The notes below the pieces were generated by a model. That model worked only from the letters and a program-made list of their open reading frames with translations. It had not been told where the DNA came from and searched no databases. From assembly GCA_021030905.1 (NCBI GenBank), contig JAGFMI010000002.1, positions 930,001-994,000 of the forward strand: DNA of 64,000 nucleotides, given 5' to 3'. Both the position numbers and the translations under genes were made by a program. Each line of letters begins with the position of its first letter. Positions within the stretch are counted from its first letter, which is position 1. The stretch comes from Pyrenula massariospora. Lineage: Eukaryota > Ascomycota > Eurotiomycetes > Pyrenulales > Pyrenulaceae. Shown here in pieces: positions 30,252-41,113 of the stretch.

Positions 30252-31180
30252 ATGTCCCTCCCCACCCCAACCCTCCCAACCCTCACCGCCCTCGCCCTCG
30301 CCCTCTCCACCCCCCTCCTCCTCTACGCCCTCCTCACCACCCACGCCAACTACACATCCTGGCTCGCCCTGCCCCCCGGCGGCCTCCCCGCCAACCCCTT
30401 CGGCTGGGCCCTGCAGTGGCTGCTGCACCTCACCATCGCCAAGCGCGACCTGCACTCGACCGCTTGCTACGACGAGCCGTGGCGCGAGGGGGAGATTCCG
30501 GAGGGGCCCGAGGCAGAGGCGCATCGGAGGACGTTCTTAGGAGGGGAGGGGGGTTTGCCGGAGAGGAAGGGGGGGAGGGGGAAGACGGCGGGGTTTTGCT
30601 TGCCGCAGAGGCAGGGGAGGGGGAGTGAGGGGGTTAGTGGGGAGGGGGTGAGGAAGGTATGTGTGTGTCGAGGAATTTTTCTTTCTCGGTCTTTTGCGTT
30701 GATGAGGTCGAACTTTGCATTGCCTACCTAAGATTCGACGTCCTGGGCAAGAGGGAAACGAAAACAAGTTTTGCTGACGACATGACGCAGCTCGCAATCT
30801 CGCGCTTCGACGCCCTGAAGCACGACTACGGCGACGTGATCGAGATGCGCACCTCCGCGCTCGAGCTCAAGTTGCCCGCATACTTCGTCGCGGCGGGTAT
30901 CCCTGTTCTGGCCAGTGTTGGGAGGACGTACCGCGAGATCACGCACGTCCACGACACGGAGGGCTCGTCGCATGTGTCGCTCGGGTACCGGGATGCGAAG
31001 GAGGTGATTGAGAAGGGATGGGGTCAGAGACATCCGCTGGACGGCGCGGTTGGGCTGGGGCTGACGAGGTGCTATATATTCTTGTATGCGCCGAGGACGG
31101 AGGAGGAGTTGGAGGTGATTGAGAGGATTTGGAGGGGGAGTATTGAGTTTATGACGAGCCAGCGGAAAAGTGTGAGGTGA
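30252..31180 (+). CDS. Fungal luciferase-domain (DUF5519-type) protein, 264 aa
   Basis: Two exons, 30252-30656 and 30791-31180, keep phase across a 134-nt intron (GTATGT donor, TGCTGAC branch, GCAG acceptor). The N-terminus has a hydrophobic helix (TALALALSTPLLLYALL, near residues 11-27) that probably anchors the protein to a membrane. A segment LPPGGLPANPFGWALQWLLH follows. The C-terminal half carries the family hallmark: EITHVHDTEGSSHVSLGYRD, then VIEKGWGQRHPLDG, and IFLYAPRTEEELEVIERI. This matches the widespread ascomycete proteins annotated as luciferase-domain, whose biochemical role is unproven; bioluminescence is not implied. The first exon's 3' part is G-rich and low in complexity. 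Its expression partner is not evident. Confidence 0.82.
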
Positions 31181-32851
31181 TTGAAGGATAGTATGATATC
31201 GAAGGGATGGGTATGATTATGAGGATGGTGTTGGGGTATCGGCGCTTGGGATGTTTATGCTTCGAGATACAAAATTATACCCCTCGACTAGGGTATCCTT
31301 GCGTCAGAGCACCTCTGACTTTGCTCTCACCGCGGATGTCGCCCGAGAACACTGTCATGTGTTGTGTGTAGGTAGGGATGTTTATGAATAAGGTACCATT
31401 TATTAGACCCTTCGTTTCATGTCGGTCTCGCAAAACGCAGCTGCAAGCATCGCGCATCCGTTACACTGCAGAAAGAATGTTTAAGGCCGATGATTTGCTG
31501 AATCCTACATCCGTGGTCCATGAAGGAGTGGCCGTGCAGACGCGCAACGCAGCTCAGGGCCATCACATGCAAGATGAAGCTATTGCACGGTGTCGCGTTC
31601 AGGTGCTACAAGTGGCATGAAAATGCAACTGAGCAATTTCCATGACCTTGGACAGACTGAAGCATCCGCGAGAAGTGAATGTCGCCGGCGCGAGGGACTA
31701 TTGAAGATGGCCCCCTGTCGACGGTAAGGCCGCCACAACGGTCGTGGCAATGGCGCTGTGCGGTGGACCGATCGGCCCCCTCTGTACCGCCAAGTCTGGG
31801 GAATAATTTACGGGGGGCTTAGCGTGCAGGCCATTATAGCAGGCGTCGGGCCAATGGGCGTGTAAGCGAGCCTTGCGGTGTCCACTAGAAACCCCAGACA
31901 TGCAAATCATCGCAATAACGTCGGCTGTGGGGAGAAGGAGGAGGCCCCACGGCCTGGCAGGTGATGGGGAAGAAAAAGATGGGGCCCGCCAGCCACCTTC
32001 GGCGCTCTAGTCTCTAACTCGCACCCAGTTCTCCAGCTTGGGCGGGCCCTTGAAGGAGCATTCGACAACCTTTGCCGGCGGCGTCCTCCTCATCGATGGC
32101 CCCAATGTGCGTGTCATCTCCGCCTTGTGCGAGTCTAGCCAGTCCTCTGGCCCGTTCTGCAACCGCCAGTTTTGCCCTTTTCAGTCCTCCGCAGCTGCTA
32201 GATCTAATCTCAACGTCTTAAGGACACCGGTCAATACGCCGGCGGGAATGCAAATTTACCTCCACACCTCCACGCAGTACTCGTGCTCCCCCATCTTTGA
32301 GGGCCGGGGGCGTGGATGAATTCAGAGTGGCTGCCTCGGTACCGCGTTACCAGAACCCGAATGCGCAGGTCCCATTGGCGGAAAAGGGATGATGTGGATG
32401 GGTCTGGGGTGCTGCAAGGGCATAGCACACCAAATTCTGCAAATGTCCGGAGCTCTGCGGCACGCGACTGGTATGCGATCCCTCACGATGCCTGGCAGGG
32501 TCACGTTGTGGACTAAGTAAACTTTCTCGCCATCCTTTTCGCACCTCTGGTGTTTGGAGTCTGATTGTTCTTCTATGCGTCTCTTTGCTCCTTCTGTTGG
32601 TTTCTACTTTCCAACATCGACCCCCAGATATCATTCCCACTCCGCCACTAGACCCCACAGTCCTTACAGAGTAGTCCGACCCTTGTCAACAGTCCCATAT
32701 ACCTGTTACATATCCAGGTGATTGTGTCAGGTCGACGTGTCAGTGCGCCATTACCGTTCCGAACACCTTTTGAATACTCAGCAAAATCTTTAAATCTGTG
32801 TCTCTTTTGACCTTGCAAAGTCATTACTAGTTGGGTAGTTTCCAAACCATA
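31181..32851. other. Intergenic, about 1.7 kb
   Basis: Short frames on both strands overlap and lack domain resemblance. The 31700-32520 stretch is GC-rich with many accidental open frames. The last 300 nt probably form the promoter and 5' UTR of the 32852 gene. Confidence 0.5.
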
Positions 32852-34453
32852 ATGGGTTTCTCATGCTTTAGTTGCTTTTCATCGAAAGAGCAAGAGGAAG
32901 ACTTGCCGGCCAATCTTCCTCGGGGACGGTTATCTGAGAAGGAAATTGACGAAAAAACGTCATCGGAGATTGATACCAAAGCCAGCCAAGGGAAAACATC
33001 ATCTGAACCAACTGTCGAGCAGATTGAAAACAGAGATCAAACTTCAGAGGATGGAAATGCCAATGGTGCAATTACCGTGCGGGATTTTCAATCACAAGTG
33101 GCGCCTGAAGAGAAAGCGCAACCTGCTGAGCTGGCGAGCAATGAAGTACTTCCCTTGATTGAGAAGAAATCTGAGGAGGGGTCGAATTCTCCTCCCGCTG
33201 CATCGCCCAGTAATGAGAGGCCATCCAGAAGATCCTCGCTTTTTGCAAGCCGCCGAGGCAAAGACCGAAGCCGGAGTCGCACTCGGAGTCGCACTCGTTC
33301 TCCTAACCCATTGACGTTGACAGCTCGGAGCGATGTGCCACCCGTACCCCAGAGCCCTCGCTCCCCATTGAGCCCGGCAAGCCTCACAGTTCCTAACACG
33401 CATAGCCAGCCTGAGAATGAGTTGAAGGCTCAAAGTCCAGTTCACGAAAATACAACAAATCAAACGGCGACGACGTCATCTCCTGATAAAGGCGGAGAGT
33501 CAAAATCTGAAGAGGAACCATTAAAGGAGTCTGCATCGACAACGTCACAAGGTCCTCGTCCAGATTCCGGCGTTCTTCCGTTGCTTGAAGGCGTCAAGAG
33601 CGAGAAGCCAACAGAAGACGTGAAGGAGGAAGTGAAGGATGACTTGAAGAACGAAGTAAGGGATGAGCCGACAGAAAAAGAAGGAGCAACGCAGGAGACA
33701 GCAACCTCGACCATATCTGAGTTGCAGAACCCACCAGCCTCTACATCCTCGCCAATCTCTCCAATACACTCACCATTATCGCTCACTTCATCAATAAGCC
33801 CTTCTCAAACAGGAAACAAAGAATCAATCAGCCTCCAACCCCCAATGAAACCTCAACGCCGCGTCTCGCAAGACTCCAACCCCGGCCTTCCGGAGGACTT
33901 CCTCGCCTCCGAGAACAACCCATCCTCCCCCCAACCCACCACAACCAAGAAACCCTCCTGGCCGCTCTCCCATTCCCTCAAGATCTCCACAGACACCTCC
34001 CCCGCCACACCTCCCCCCCGAACCGCTCTCCTCATCCCCGAGCAGACCCCCCGCGCCTCCACCCATGAGAATACCACAGCTACTAAATCCCCCACCACCC
34101 CAACAACTGCAACTTCGACCTCCAGCTCCCGCCCGGAAGTCGCCCGCACGCAGACCCTGCCGGACAACACAACCTCCTCGCCGACCACCGTGGCCGACAA
34201 GCGCAAGACAAGGCTCTCGCGCTTCCTGACCGTCGGGGCCAAGTCTAAGAAGCCGTCACGCGAGAGTAGAGTGCCCGAGGTCCCCGCGTCAAATCCGAAG
34301 AGGATGTCGTTCTCGCGGGGGAGTGGGAAGGAGAGCCTGGTCAAGGAAGTGGCGGTGGTTGGGGAGGATATAGAGACGCCAGATACGGCGGTAAGCGTGG
34401 GCGGGAGGGCTTGGAAAAATGATGAGGATAATGATAGTTTGTATTGTTATTGA
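32852..34453 (+). CDS. Intrinsically disordered Ser/Pro/Glu-rich protein, about 533 aa
   Basis: The first ATG in the open frame is at 32852, so the protein starts MGFSCFSCFSSKEQ. The Cys pair close to Gly2 suggests S-acylation or membrane attachment, although Phe3 makes classical N-myristoylation unlikely. The rest is nearly all low complexity. An acidic first third leads to an RS-type run (SRSRTRSRTRSP, near residues 140-155), then Pro/Ser/Thr-rich stretches. The basic, Ser-rich C-terminal part around RLSRFLTVGAKSKKPSRE ends with an acidic tail (NDEDNDSLYCY). It has many potential phosphorylation sites and no globular domain. It could be a scaffold or cortex-associated protein. The single uninterrupted exon and clean start support it as a real gene. 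Confidence 0.65.
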   Translation: MGFSCFSCFSSKEQEEDLPANLPRGRLSEKEIDEKTSSEIDTKASQGKTSSEPTVEQIENRDQTSEDGNANGAITVRDFQSQVAPEEKAQPAELASNEVLPLIEKKSEEGSNSPPAASPSNERPSRRSSLFASRRGKDRSRSRTRSRTRSPNPLTLTARSDVPPVPQSPRSPLSPASLTVPNTHSQPENELKAQSPVHENTTNQTATTSSPDKGGESKSEEEPLKESASTTSQGPRPDSGVLPLLEGVKSEKPTEDVKEEVKDDLKNEVRDEPTEKEGATQETATSTISELQNPPASTSSPISPIHSPLSLTSSISPSQTGNKESISLQPPMKPQRRVSQDSNPGLPEDFLASENNPSSPQPTTTKKPSWPLSHSLKISTDTSPATPPPRTALLIPEQTPRASTHENTTATKSPTTPTTATSTSSSRPEVARTQTLPDNTTSSPTTVADKRKTRLSRFLTVGAKSKKPSRESRVPEVPASNPKRMSFSRGSGKESLVKEVAVVGEDIETPDTAVSVGGRAWKNDEDNDSLYCY

Positions 34454-35658
34454 TCAGGAGAAGGATGGGGAGGTGCTTGTGCTAAGCGGTGGATTCTGTT
34501 GGACGCGATAGATTGGTGTTGAAGAGTGGTCGTTTGCTCGCTCGCTCGTTCATTTGGAGGAAAGATCATGTCATCGACGTACCTTACCGAACGTATCTCT
34601 GGCGCGATTGGGAAATGGAGTTGGTTGGTGCGTACTTGCTTGCAGCATGGAAAAGGCGCAGAGACCCATCATCATGAGAGAGCGCAGTCCTTCGTTATAT
34701 CTCGGAGTTTCACCCTGAATACAGGGTAAATCTAATAAAAACAACACACTTGACTCACCTATCCAGTCGATTATCAATTTCCATCCCTCAAACACTTTCC
34801 TCGTAGTCAATAGATCAGGGCCCAAATCCCAGCACCACCTACCTAATCCTCTCCATTACAGCCGCGCACCCAAACCCTCACTGTAACAAACCCTCATGCC
34901 CATAAAAACAAAAAGAAAACCACACTCCCACCACACATATCCGTGAGGGAAGTCGCAATAAAGTGCAAAGCCGGGAGCCTGCTCGACGGGCGCTAGGCGA
35001 GACGAATACGAGGTGACTGCCTATCAACGCGGGCCGCTCAGATATCATATCTAATCTCAAACTAGGCTTATCGTATCAGATCTGATCTGCGTCTTTTGAT
35101 TGACTTGGCCTGGCTCGAGACTTACGCCGTGAGTCATTATCCCTGGTTTGGCGCCGTCGGTTGGGGGTTTCAGCTACCCGTTTACTGCTCGTGGTTCATT
35201 TCATTGCGGATATGCTATGGTGGGTTGTCAGATGCTAAATTACCAGTAGCTATCTAAAGATCTATGGTCTACATAAGGTATCGGATCTTGGATTGACGTT
35301 CTGCTGAATATCTGGGTCCTTTCTCCGCTGCGTTTATGGGTCTCGCCTCCATCCGCTAATGGAATGGGTCGAAGATCTGTTCTGCTCTCAGACCATTTTA
35401 AGACCTCGTTGCGCAGGCATGTCTATAACGCTAGCCAGACCTGTAGGATTCTTCGTCGCGGTTGGACGAAGAGTTGAAATGGGGATAGAAGAATCCTGTA
35501 GCCGGCCACAGCTTGGTCGACATCTTCGCAGTGACCTCTTGATAGGTTTGACGCTTCAGAGCCGCTTCCCCATAAGTTTTACCGGTTTGGTCGGTCTGAG
35601 AGAGTTGGAGTTTCAATAACGACATCGTGATTATTTCGGCAATCCGTGCGCTCCATCG
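34454..35658. other. Intergenic between convergent genes
   Basis: This 1.2-kb gap separates the 3' end of the disordered-protein gene from the 3' end of pICln. All frames are short and unconvincing. It probably holds the two 3' UTRs. Confidence 0.5.
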
Positions 35659-36633
35659 TCAGTCCATCCTTCTCCATTTAGTCTCGTCCGTCTCTTCTAC
35701 CTGCTCTTCACCATCTTCTGCTCCCCTTTCCCTGACGTGACCGGCACCGGGTCCCAACGCCTCCGCTTCCACCTGCTGGCCACCTTCCTCTTCTCCATGA
35801 CCGCCGATCCAGTTACCATTCTCATCGAAGTATTCGTGCATGTTCTCAGCCGTGATCCAGCCACTGCTGCCAGGCATCGGCGGAGGCAGCCCACCTCCAG
35901 CCCCTCCGGGCGCGATCAGGCCATTTTGAAAGAGGGTGCTTTCTTCAAGGTCTTCTGCCTCATTGGCTACAGGATCGGGATGTAGATTCGAGCATTCGGA
36001 GAGCGCATTAAAAAGGGCCTGAGTCGGCGAGACGGGAGTAGTCTCGGCGTCATCGGTGGGAGGTTCTTGCTGTGGGGTAGCGGTGGGAATGAGGGTTAAA
36101 GATATAGATTCAGGCTCCTCATCTGCTTCATCTTGCTGCGTTTCATCTGCAGCAAAATTCACGAGTTGCATGTAAAGACCTTGTTGTTCCCCTATGGACG
36201 GCTGTGGAAGCGTTTGGATGGCGTGGAGAGATATGGTTGGATAAGGTATAGCGACGCCAGTAGAATTAGTTTTGGAATAGAGAAGGAGCTTCCTACATGA
36301 TGTTTAGTGTTGGCCTCTCGAGACTAGCAAGGTACTATACCGAGACGTGACCCATACATCAATGCCTTCGAGAAGTTGGTCCGAAGTGACTCCGTCCACA
36401 TGGGGCCTGTCTCCGTTCACAGCTTTCAAAGCTTCGTCTCTTGTCTCAGGAGCTTGCAGAGCGGAGAGCGCTTGCGACATGCGAAGCTCGTAGTCCGAAA
36501 TCGTTAATTTACAACTAGGGCTGTGGTAGTGAAGCACCGGAGGACCGTTGTAGAAAGAAGCTGGAGTTGCCGATTGGTGCTCGGTCAGAGGCACGAAGTC
36601 CTCTACTTTTGGCGCATTCTGTAAGACTTCCAT
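35659..36633 (-). CDS. pICln-like methylosome subunit (Lot5/ICln family), 308 aa
   Basis: Two exons, 36633-36341 and 36292-35659, join in phase across a 48-nt intron and give 308 residues. The N-terminal half is the ICln PH-like domain: VLHYHSPSCKLTISDYE (near 33-49), then GIDVWVTSRKLLLYSKTNST spanning the splice site, then VAIPYPTISLHAIQTLP. The C-terminal half is strongly acidic, as in the animal protein, with runs of Glu/Asp, a Gly/Pro-rich patch (GGAGGGLPPPMP), and a final acidic tail. pICln acts in the cytosol as an assembly chaperone that holds Sm proteins for arginine methylation by PRMT5 before snRNP assembly. The gene is divergent from the Mmc1-like gene, about 200 nt away, so they may share a promoter. 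Confidence 0.85.
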
Positions 36634-36836
36634 GGCCAGCTTGCTCTAGCTGCAGCGGACATGGACAGTGAGTTGGAGTCTTGCAAAGCCGTGGAAGAGC
36701 TTCGGCGAATCACCTCGTTGAAGCTGGCTGGCTCGGCGGAAGGAGCTCCTCCGCATCGGAGAAGCTTTTTGTTTCCCATTCAAGCTCTAAGCTCTCGAAG
36801 AGCTCTAACAAGCTACACGACCGCCCCAGATGTCCA
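36634..36836. promoter_or_regulatory. Short shared region between divergent pICln and Mmc1-like genes
   Basis: Only about 203 nt separate the two ATGs (36633 minus, 36837 plus). Both promoters must lie in or overlap this space, or reach into the other gene's 5' UTR. No specific element is called. Confidence 0.5.
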
Positions 36837-38815
36837 ATGCCTTCGAGATGGATGAAAGGGACTCTGAGAATACTTGATGGATCAACCTTTCGTGCTTTTA
36901 CCCACAGAGTGCCTTATGGTGTAAAGGCGTCCATACAACTCCCAGCAAACCGCATCCAATGGCGGGTCGCGTCAACCTTGACATCGACTACAGCGGTCAA
37001 CGCCTCGAAGACAATTCCTGATGACTACAAAGAGCTCTACGGAGCGCTAATTGAAGTCAGAAAACGGACTTCGGCCTCGGTCAATCTAAGTAGGCTTCAA
37101 TTAGCTTTACAAGGCCTTGAATCAGAGCACTTGACCACTCGGATCGCAGGTACGTCAAGAAAAGATTTATTGTGTTTCTGTGGACATGAGGCTAATTCTC
37201 CAGACAGTTCTTGGACTCAACGATTCTATTGCGGCGCGTCGAGTCGTTCGCCTCCTGCTAGCCGACTCGTTAAAGCAGAAAGAGTCTTGGGAAGATGAGC
37301 TAGAGAACTCTGCTGGTACACAAGGGATTCTTCTCAGGTAACAAAAATTCTCAGCATCTTCGATACAATTTTGACTGAATTAGATATGGCACATCCAACG
37401 ATTCCAGTGTGGTATCACGACGAGGCCCGATTCCGACTTTACATATCCCATCCTCAATCTTGAAGCAGCGAAATTTGGAGATTCTCATATGTCCAATCAG
37501 TGTTCCTAGCGCCGCTGACGCTCCGTCAGAGTCTGTTCCAGTCACCCCCGACACATTTCTATCACCTGCGGTAGAGATTCCAATTTCGTCCAGCGGCCGA
37601 CAATCAATGTTGAGTTATCCAGTGCACAAATCTTTTGTCCTAGCTGAGGGATTTGACGGGCTTTTAGCAGCAATGCGCCTGCTTTCAAGAACTTCTTTTC
37701 AAAGTCTAAAAGATCAAAACCTTGTCAATAATGTCGTCGATGCGAATGTCCCCATCATCCGACATAACGCGGAAATGGTCACCCTCATCAATTCCGCAAA
37801 AGCTAAACCCGGGTTAGACGCTATCCGTGCTGATATCAGAAAAGCCCCAGAGTTCGAGCATGGTTGGACGGAAAGTAATCTTCCGGAGCTTCTGGAGCAG
37901 TTCACAACAACTGATAGACCAAATGGAAACGAAATGCCCCAGCTTCTTAGAATTCTGATCGAATCTATCTTGCTTGAGACATCGTCGAATATCCAGCAGC
38001 AAGCAGATGAATCCCAGAAGACCATTTCCTCTAAGGCCGTATCCGACGAAACTCGAGCCACACTCCGCCAAGCAATTAAGGATTTTTCGGTTCGCGGTCA
38101 CACAGAGTTACAATCTGGGCTTGCAAGTGCATTCTCGTCGTTGAATTGGCAGAAGCTTGTATGGTACAAGCTTCTCTGGAGGGCTGACGACGTTCCACTC
38201 ATTGTCTCTGACTTGGTGGAGCGCTGTTGGCTTCCACAATCTGAGAGAGCTGTTTGCGAGCTTACAGGCCGGCTCGTCCAATCCGAGTTGCATGCCATAA
38301 GGACGGAAAAAGATCAGCCTCAGCCCAACAGTAATCCAGCAATTAGTCCCACGAATTCTCAACACCCCTTTTCAGATCTTCAGAGCGCCACACCAGGAGA
38401 GCAGATCTCAAAGGCTCGAAAGGATTTCATAGATCATTCTGTTTCTAACCTGACATCAAAGGCTCAAACTGCTTTAATGAAGATGATCGCCTTGTCGACA
38501 GGCACGACGGCTCTGACTGCACTGGCGTTTTTCTCAACTCCGTTGGCTGGTGTATATGAGTGTGGAAGCATTCTTGGCCTTGGTCTGGTCCTGGCGCTGA
38601 GGAAGCTTCAGCTCGATTGGGAGACGAGCCGAAGACATTTTAGGGACAGCGTTTTCAACGCAGGCACGGATATGTTAAAGGAGGTAGAGGCTCAAATGAT
38701 CCAAACAGTCGAAGAAGGTGGCAAAGCAATTGAAGACGAGGTTGATACCCAGTCACGGAAGGAAGCTCAGCAGGCTGTCGAATCAGCGCTTCACGCGTTG
38801 GAGAAGATAGCCTGA
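36837..38815 (+). CDS. Mmc1-like mitochondrial protein (dynamin-related fold), 624 aa
   Basis: Three exons, 36837-37149, 37208-37337 and 37384-38815, keep phase and give 624 residues. The N-terminus (MPSRWMKGTLRILDGSTFRA) is rich in Arg and Ser with few acidic residues, fitting a mitochondrial presequence. After it comes a coiled region (YKELYGALIEVRKRTSASVN), then RIAVLGLNDSIAARRVVRLL. The last is the degenerate GTPase-like start seen in fungal Mmc1-type proteins, with no P-loop. The C-terminal third has a hydrophobic patch (TTALTALAFFSTPLAGVYEC and GSILGLGLVLALRKL) like the membrane-inserting part of that family, then a helical tail. Mmc1 is known as a non-canonical dynamin-like protein of fungal mitochondria linked to inner-membrane organisation. 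The family name is my recollection and should be checked. Confidence 0.65.
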
Positions 38816-38825
38816 GAATTTGCGT

Positions 38826-39548
38826 TTAAGTGACCTCAACGCTACCTTCCGGAACACCTTGGCGACTTCTAAGACGACGAGCAAAGAATTGCATCATTGG
38901 GAGCGCTTCTTCACGATTTTGGGGCAGCGTGTCAGTCGCTTTTCCCCAACGATAGCTCTCAACGTGTCCGAAATTTTCCTGAATCGACTTCACAGCGTCG
39001 TCTGTGAGAAGTCCTCTCTTGCCGCCTAGAAGGAGGACAGGTGTCGTACACTTCTCGCCACGAACCGGCATCGAAGTCGAGGGGATTGGACCTCCGATGG
39101 ATATTACTCCACCTAGCTCAGAATCAACTTTTCTAGCCGCCGCAAGTGCGGTCATGCCTCCCTGCCCAAACCCAAAGAGCATCACTTCTTTGCTATCGAA
39201 GTCACAAGCTTGCATCAGGACTTTGCTGATCACGTCACCTACAATGAGGTCAACCGCCCTTCTACAACCAGCGTCAAGTTCCGGTTCTCCAGTATTGTTG
39301 TCCACCAGGAAATCATCACCCCAGTGACAGCCTGGTGGGAGTGGGAATGGCAACGGTTGAGGTCCCTGGAGAGCGATGGCGACGGTCTCTGGCAAGTTCA
39401 AGGCGCGGGCAAAGCCTGCAAAGTTCTTGCTTGAATCACCAAGTCCGTGTAGGAATATGACCGCGTTGACTGGGTTTCCAGCTGACTGGATGACCTGCGG
39501 ACAGAGCTGCGGAGGGAAGTCGTCTGTCTTTGGGACACGGGTTGGCAT
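38826..39548 (-). CDS. Acyl-protein thioesterase/carboxylesterase-like protein without a visible catalytic triad, 240 aa
   Basis: This is a single exon with an ATG at 39548. The alpha/beta-hydrolase fold of the APT1/LYPLA family is clear: VIFLHGLGDSSKNF near residues 30-43, the QGPQPLPFPLPPGCHWGDDF block near 61-80, and the nucleophile elbow LFGFGQGG near 124-131. In active members the elbow is GFSQGG; here Gly128 takes the place of the Ser. The expected Asp region reads LLLGGKRGLLTDDA, and the His region reads KATDTLPQNREE, with no His. All three catalytic positions therefore appear changed, which suggests a binding or regulatory role. The length is normal. The gene is tail to tail with the Mmc1-like gene, with only 10 nt between stop codons. 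Confidence 0.85.
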   Translation of the reverse strand: MPTRVPKTDDFPPQLCPQVIQSAGNPVNAVIFLHGLGDSSKNFAGFARALNLPETVAIALQGPQPLPFPLPPGCHWGDDFLVDNNTGEPELDAGCRRAVDLIVGDVISKVLMQACDFDSKEVMLFGFGQGGMTALAAARKVDSELGGVISIGGPIPSTSMPVRGEKCTTPVLLLGGKRGLLTDDAVKSIQENFGHVESYRWGKATDTLPQNREEALPMMQFFARRLRSRQGVPEGSVEVT

Positions 39549-40617
39549 AATATGAGAGTAAATATAGCTGCTACCTAAGTAGTAAGATATTTAAGACCTC
39601 ACAAGTAGTTGTATATAGTGCAGGAGAAACTCTTAGGAGCAACTAGATTAATTGTCCGTTCAAGAGTCTTCCGGCTGGAACCGGTCGATCGTTGGGATAG
39701 CAGGTCTATCTTCAATAATGAGCCGTAGGGCGTTCGGCGGTCTTTTAGTCTTCCTTAAGCTAGAATCGAATAATGTAATAGGTCAGATACCTTGATTTGG
39801 ACACTAAGAGGCTGCATTACTGGACCCCTGTCAGCCAGGCTGGGTCGTGGGTCCATAACGATGATGTCAAAAAGCCAAGCTGAATCAAGCTCTCGCCAAG
39901 GCAAGGGAAAAAGCTTGGTTTGCTTGGCCCTCAAAAAACCGATCTCCAGGTTTGTTAAACCACTGAATAAACGCCCATACGCATCGTGGCGCAAGCCCTG
40001 ACCATTGCGTCCCTGACCCTTGAGACCGTGAACGCGTCGTGGCAGACGCACAGTATCCTGGCATGATTTCAATTGGCACAGATTCACTCTTCGCGAGGCC
40101 TACTGACACGCACTAACCCTGTAGCCAACCATAAGGTCAGCTTTTCCCCTGGATCATCGGCTTGCTACAACGAGCCGGTGGGAGGCCCAAGTGTAAGAAT
40201 AGTATCTTCAGGAGAAGGCATGAATTCTGATGCTTATCGATCAGCCACTTTGATCATTAGCTCCAGCCTTGCCCTGCTTTTGTGGTTTCACAGTGCCTCT
40301 TTTCTACGCTCTGGTTTGCGGAGGTCCCGTTGCAATGGCCGGCCTGGGCCGCACTGGCCCTCCAGTCAGTGCATATCCAGGGTGATGTGAGCTGAAGGTG
40401 GGGCTGCTTTGTCGTCATGCCTGAGGGGCGGTGTTTGACTCTCGACGACCTCCACGAAATCCGAAGGGGCACTGCGGAAGGTATAAGAACTCCGTCCTCC
40501 CATCCGTCTTTAGGCTGTGTACATCATAATCCATCATTACAACATCTGCCCTATCTTCAATTGACACGGATTAAATCAACTCCCACTTTTTCACCTTCAC
40601 ATTTCCACTACGTCAAC
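39549..40617. other. Intergenic, promoter side of the CipC-like gene
   Basis: This 1.07-kb gap lies between divergent genes. Short minus-strand frames (39755-40109) overlap each other and lack domains. A TATA-like GGTATAAG lies near 40479-40486, about 135 nt upstream of the CipC ATG. Strong inducible promoters often look like this, but no regulator site is called. Confidence 0.4.
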
Positions 40618-41113
40618 ATGCCTTTCGGCTGGGGTATGGCAGCTCCAAGGACTCCTTGGTAATGATCCTTACGCTGATATACTCCGACAGGTGAATCCGA
40701 AGATGCTCACAGACAAGTCTATGGGGACGGAGGCTATGAGAACCAAGCCAAGTTCGGCCATGAGCTCATCGCCGGTGGAGCGGCCTTTGAGGGCATGAAG
40801 CTCTTCGAAGATCACCAGCGTAAGGAAGGTTAGCTAAGTGCAATGTACTTACACAAAATCTGCATGCACTAATGTACCGATAGGAAAGCCAGTCTCTCAC
40901 GCCTTTGCGAAAGAGCTCCTCGCGGGCTTCGTCGGCGGAGAGGTTGACAAGCTTGCTGAAACAAAAGGAATGGATGCGTACGACCGACATGAAGCTCACA
41001 AGCACGCGAAGGACTCCGCAGAGCGCATGTATGATGACCATTACATCAACCAAGAGGGGGCAGACCAATATGATCCGAATCAGTACGGCCGTCCCGGACG
41101 TCTTGACTACTAA
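40618..41113 (+). CDS. cipC: CipC-like stress-induced protein (DUF3759), 127 aa
   Basis: Three exons, 40618-40633, 40691-40828 and 40884-41113, keep phase and give 127 residues. The first exon has only 16 coding bases (MPFGWG). The protein shows the CipC pattern: QVYGDGGYENQAKFGHELIA near residues 14-33, then GAAFEGMKLFEDHQRKEGKP, then KELLAGFVGGEVDKLAETKG, followed by HEAHKHAKDSAERMYDDHY. CipC was found as a concanamycin-induced protein in Aspergillus; its biochemical role is not settled. A longer 5' reading that keeps the first 45 codons open hits a stop on joining, so the 16-base exon is preferred. It lies alone between the thioesterase-like gene and Syg1. Confidence 0.85.

Noticed and set aside
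33853-34344. 163-codon minus-strand frame inside the disordered-protein gene
   Set aside because: Mirror of Ser/Pro-rich coding sequence with no independent evidence.
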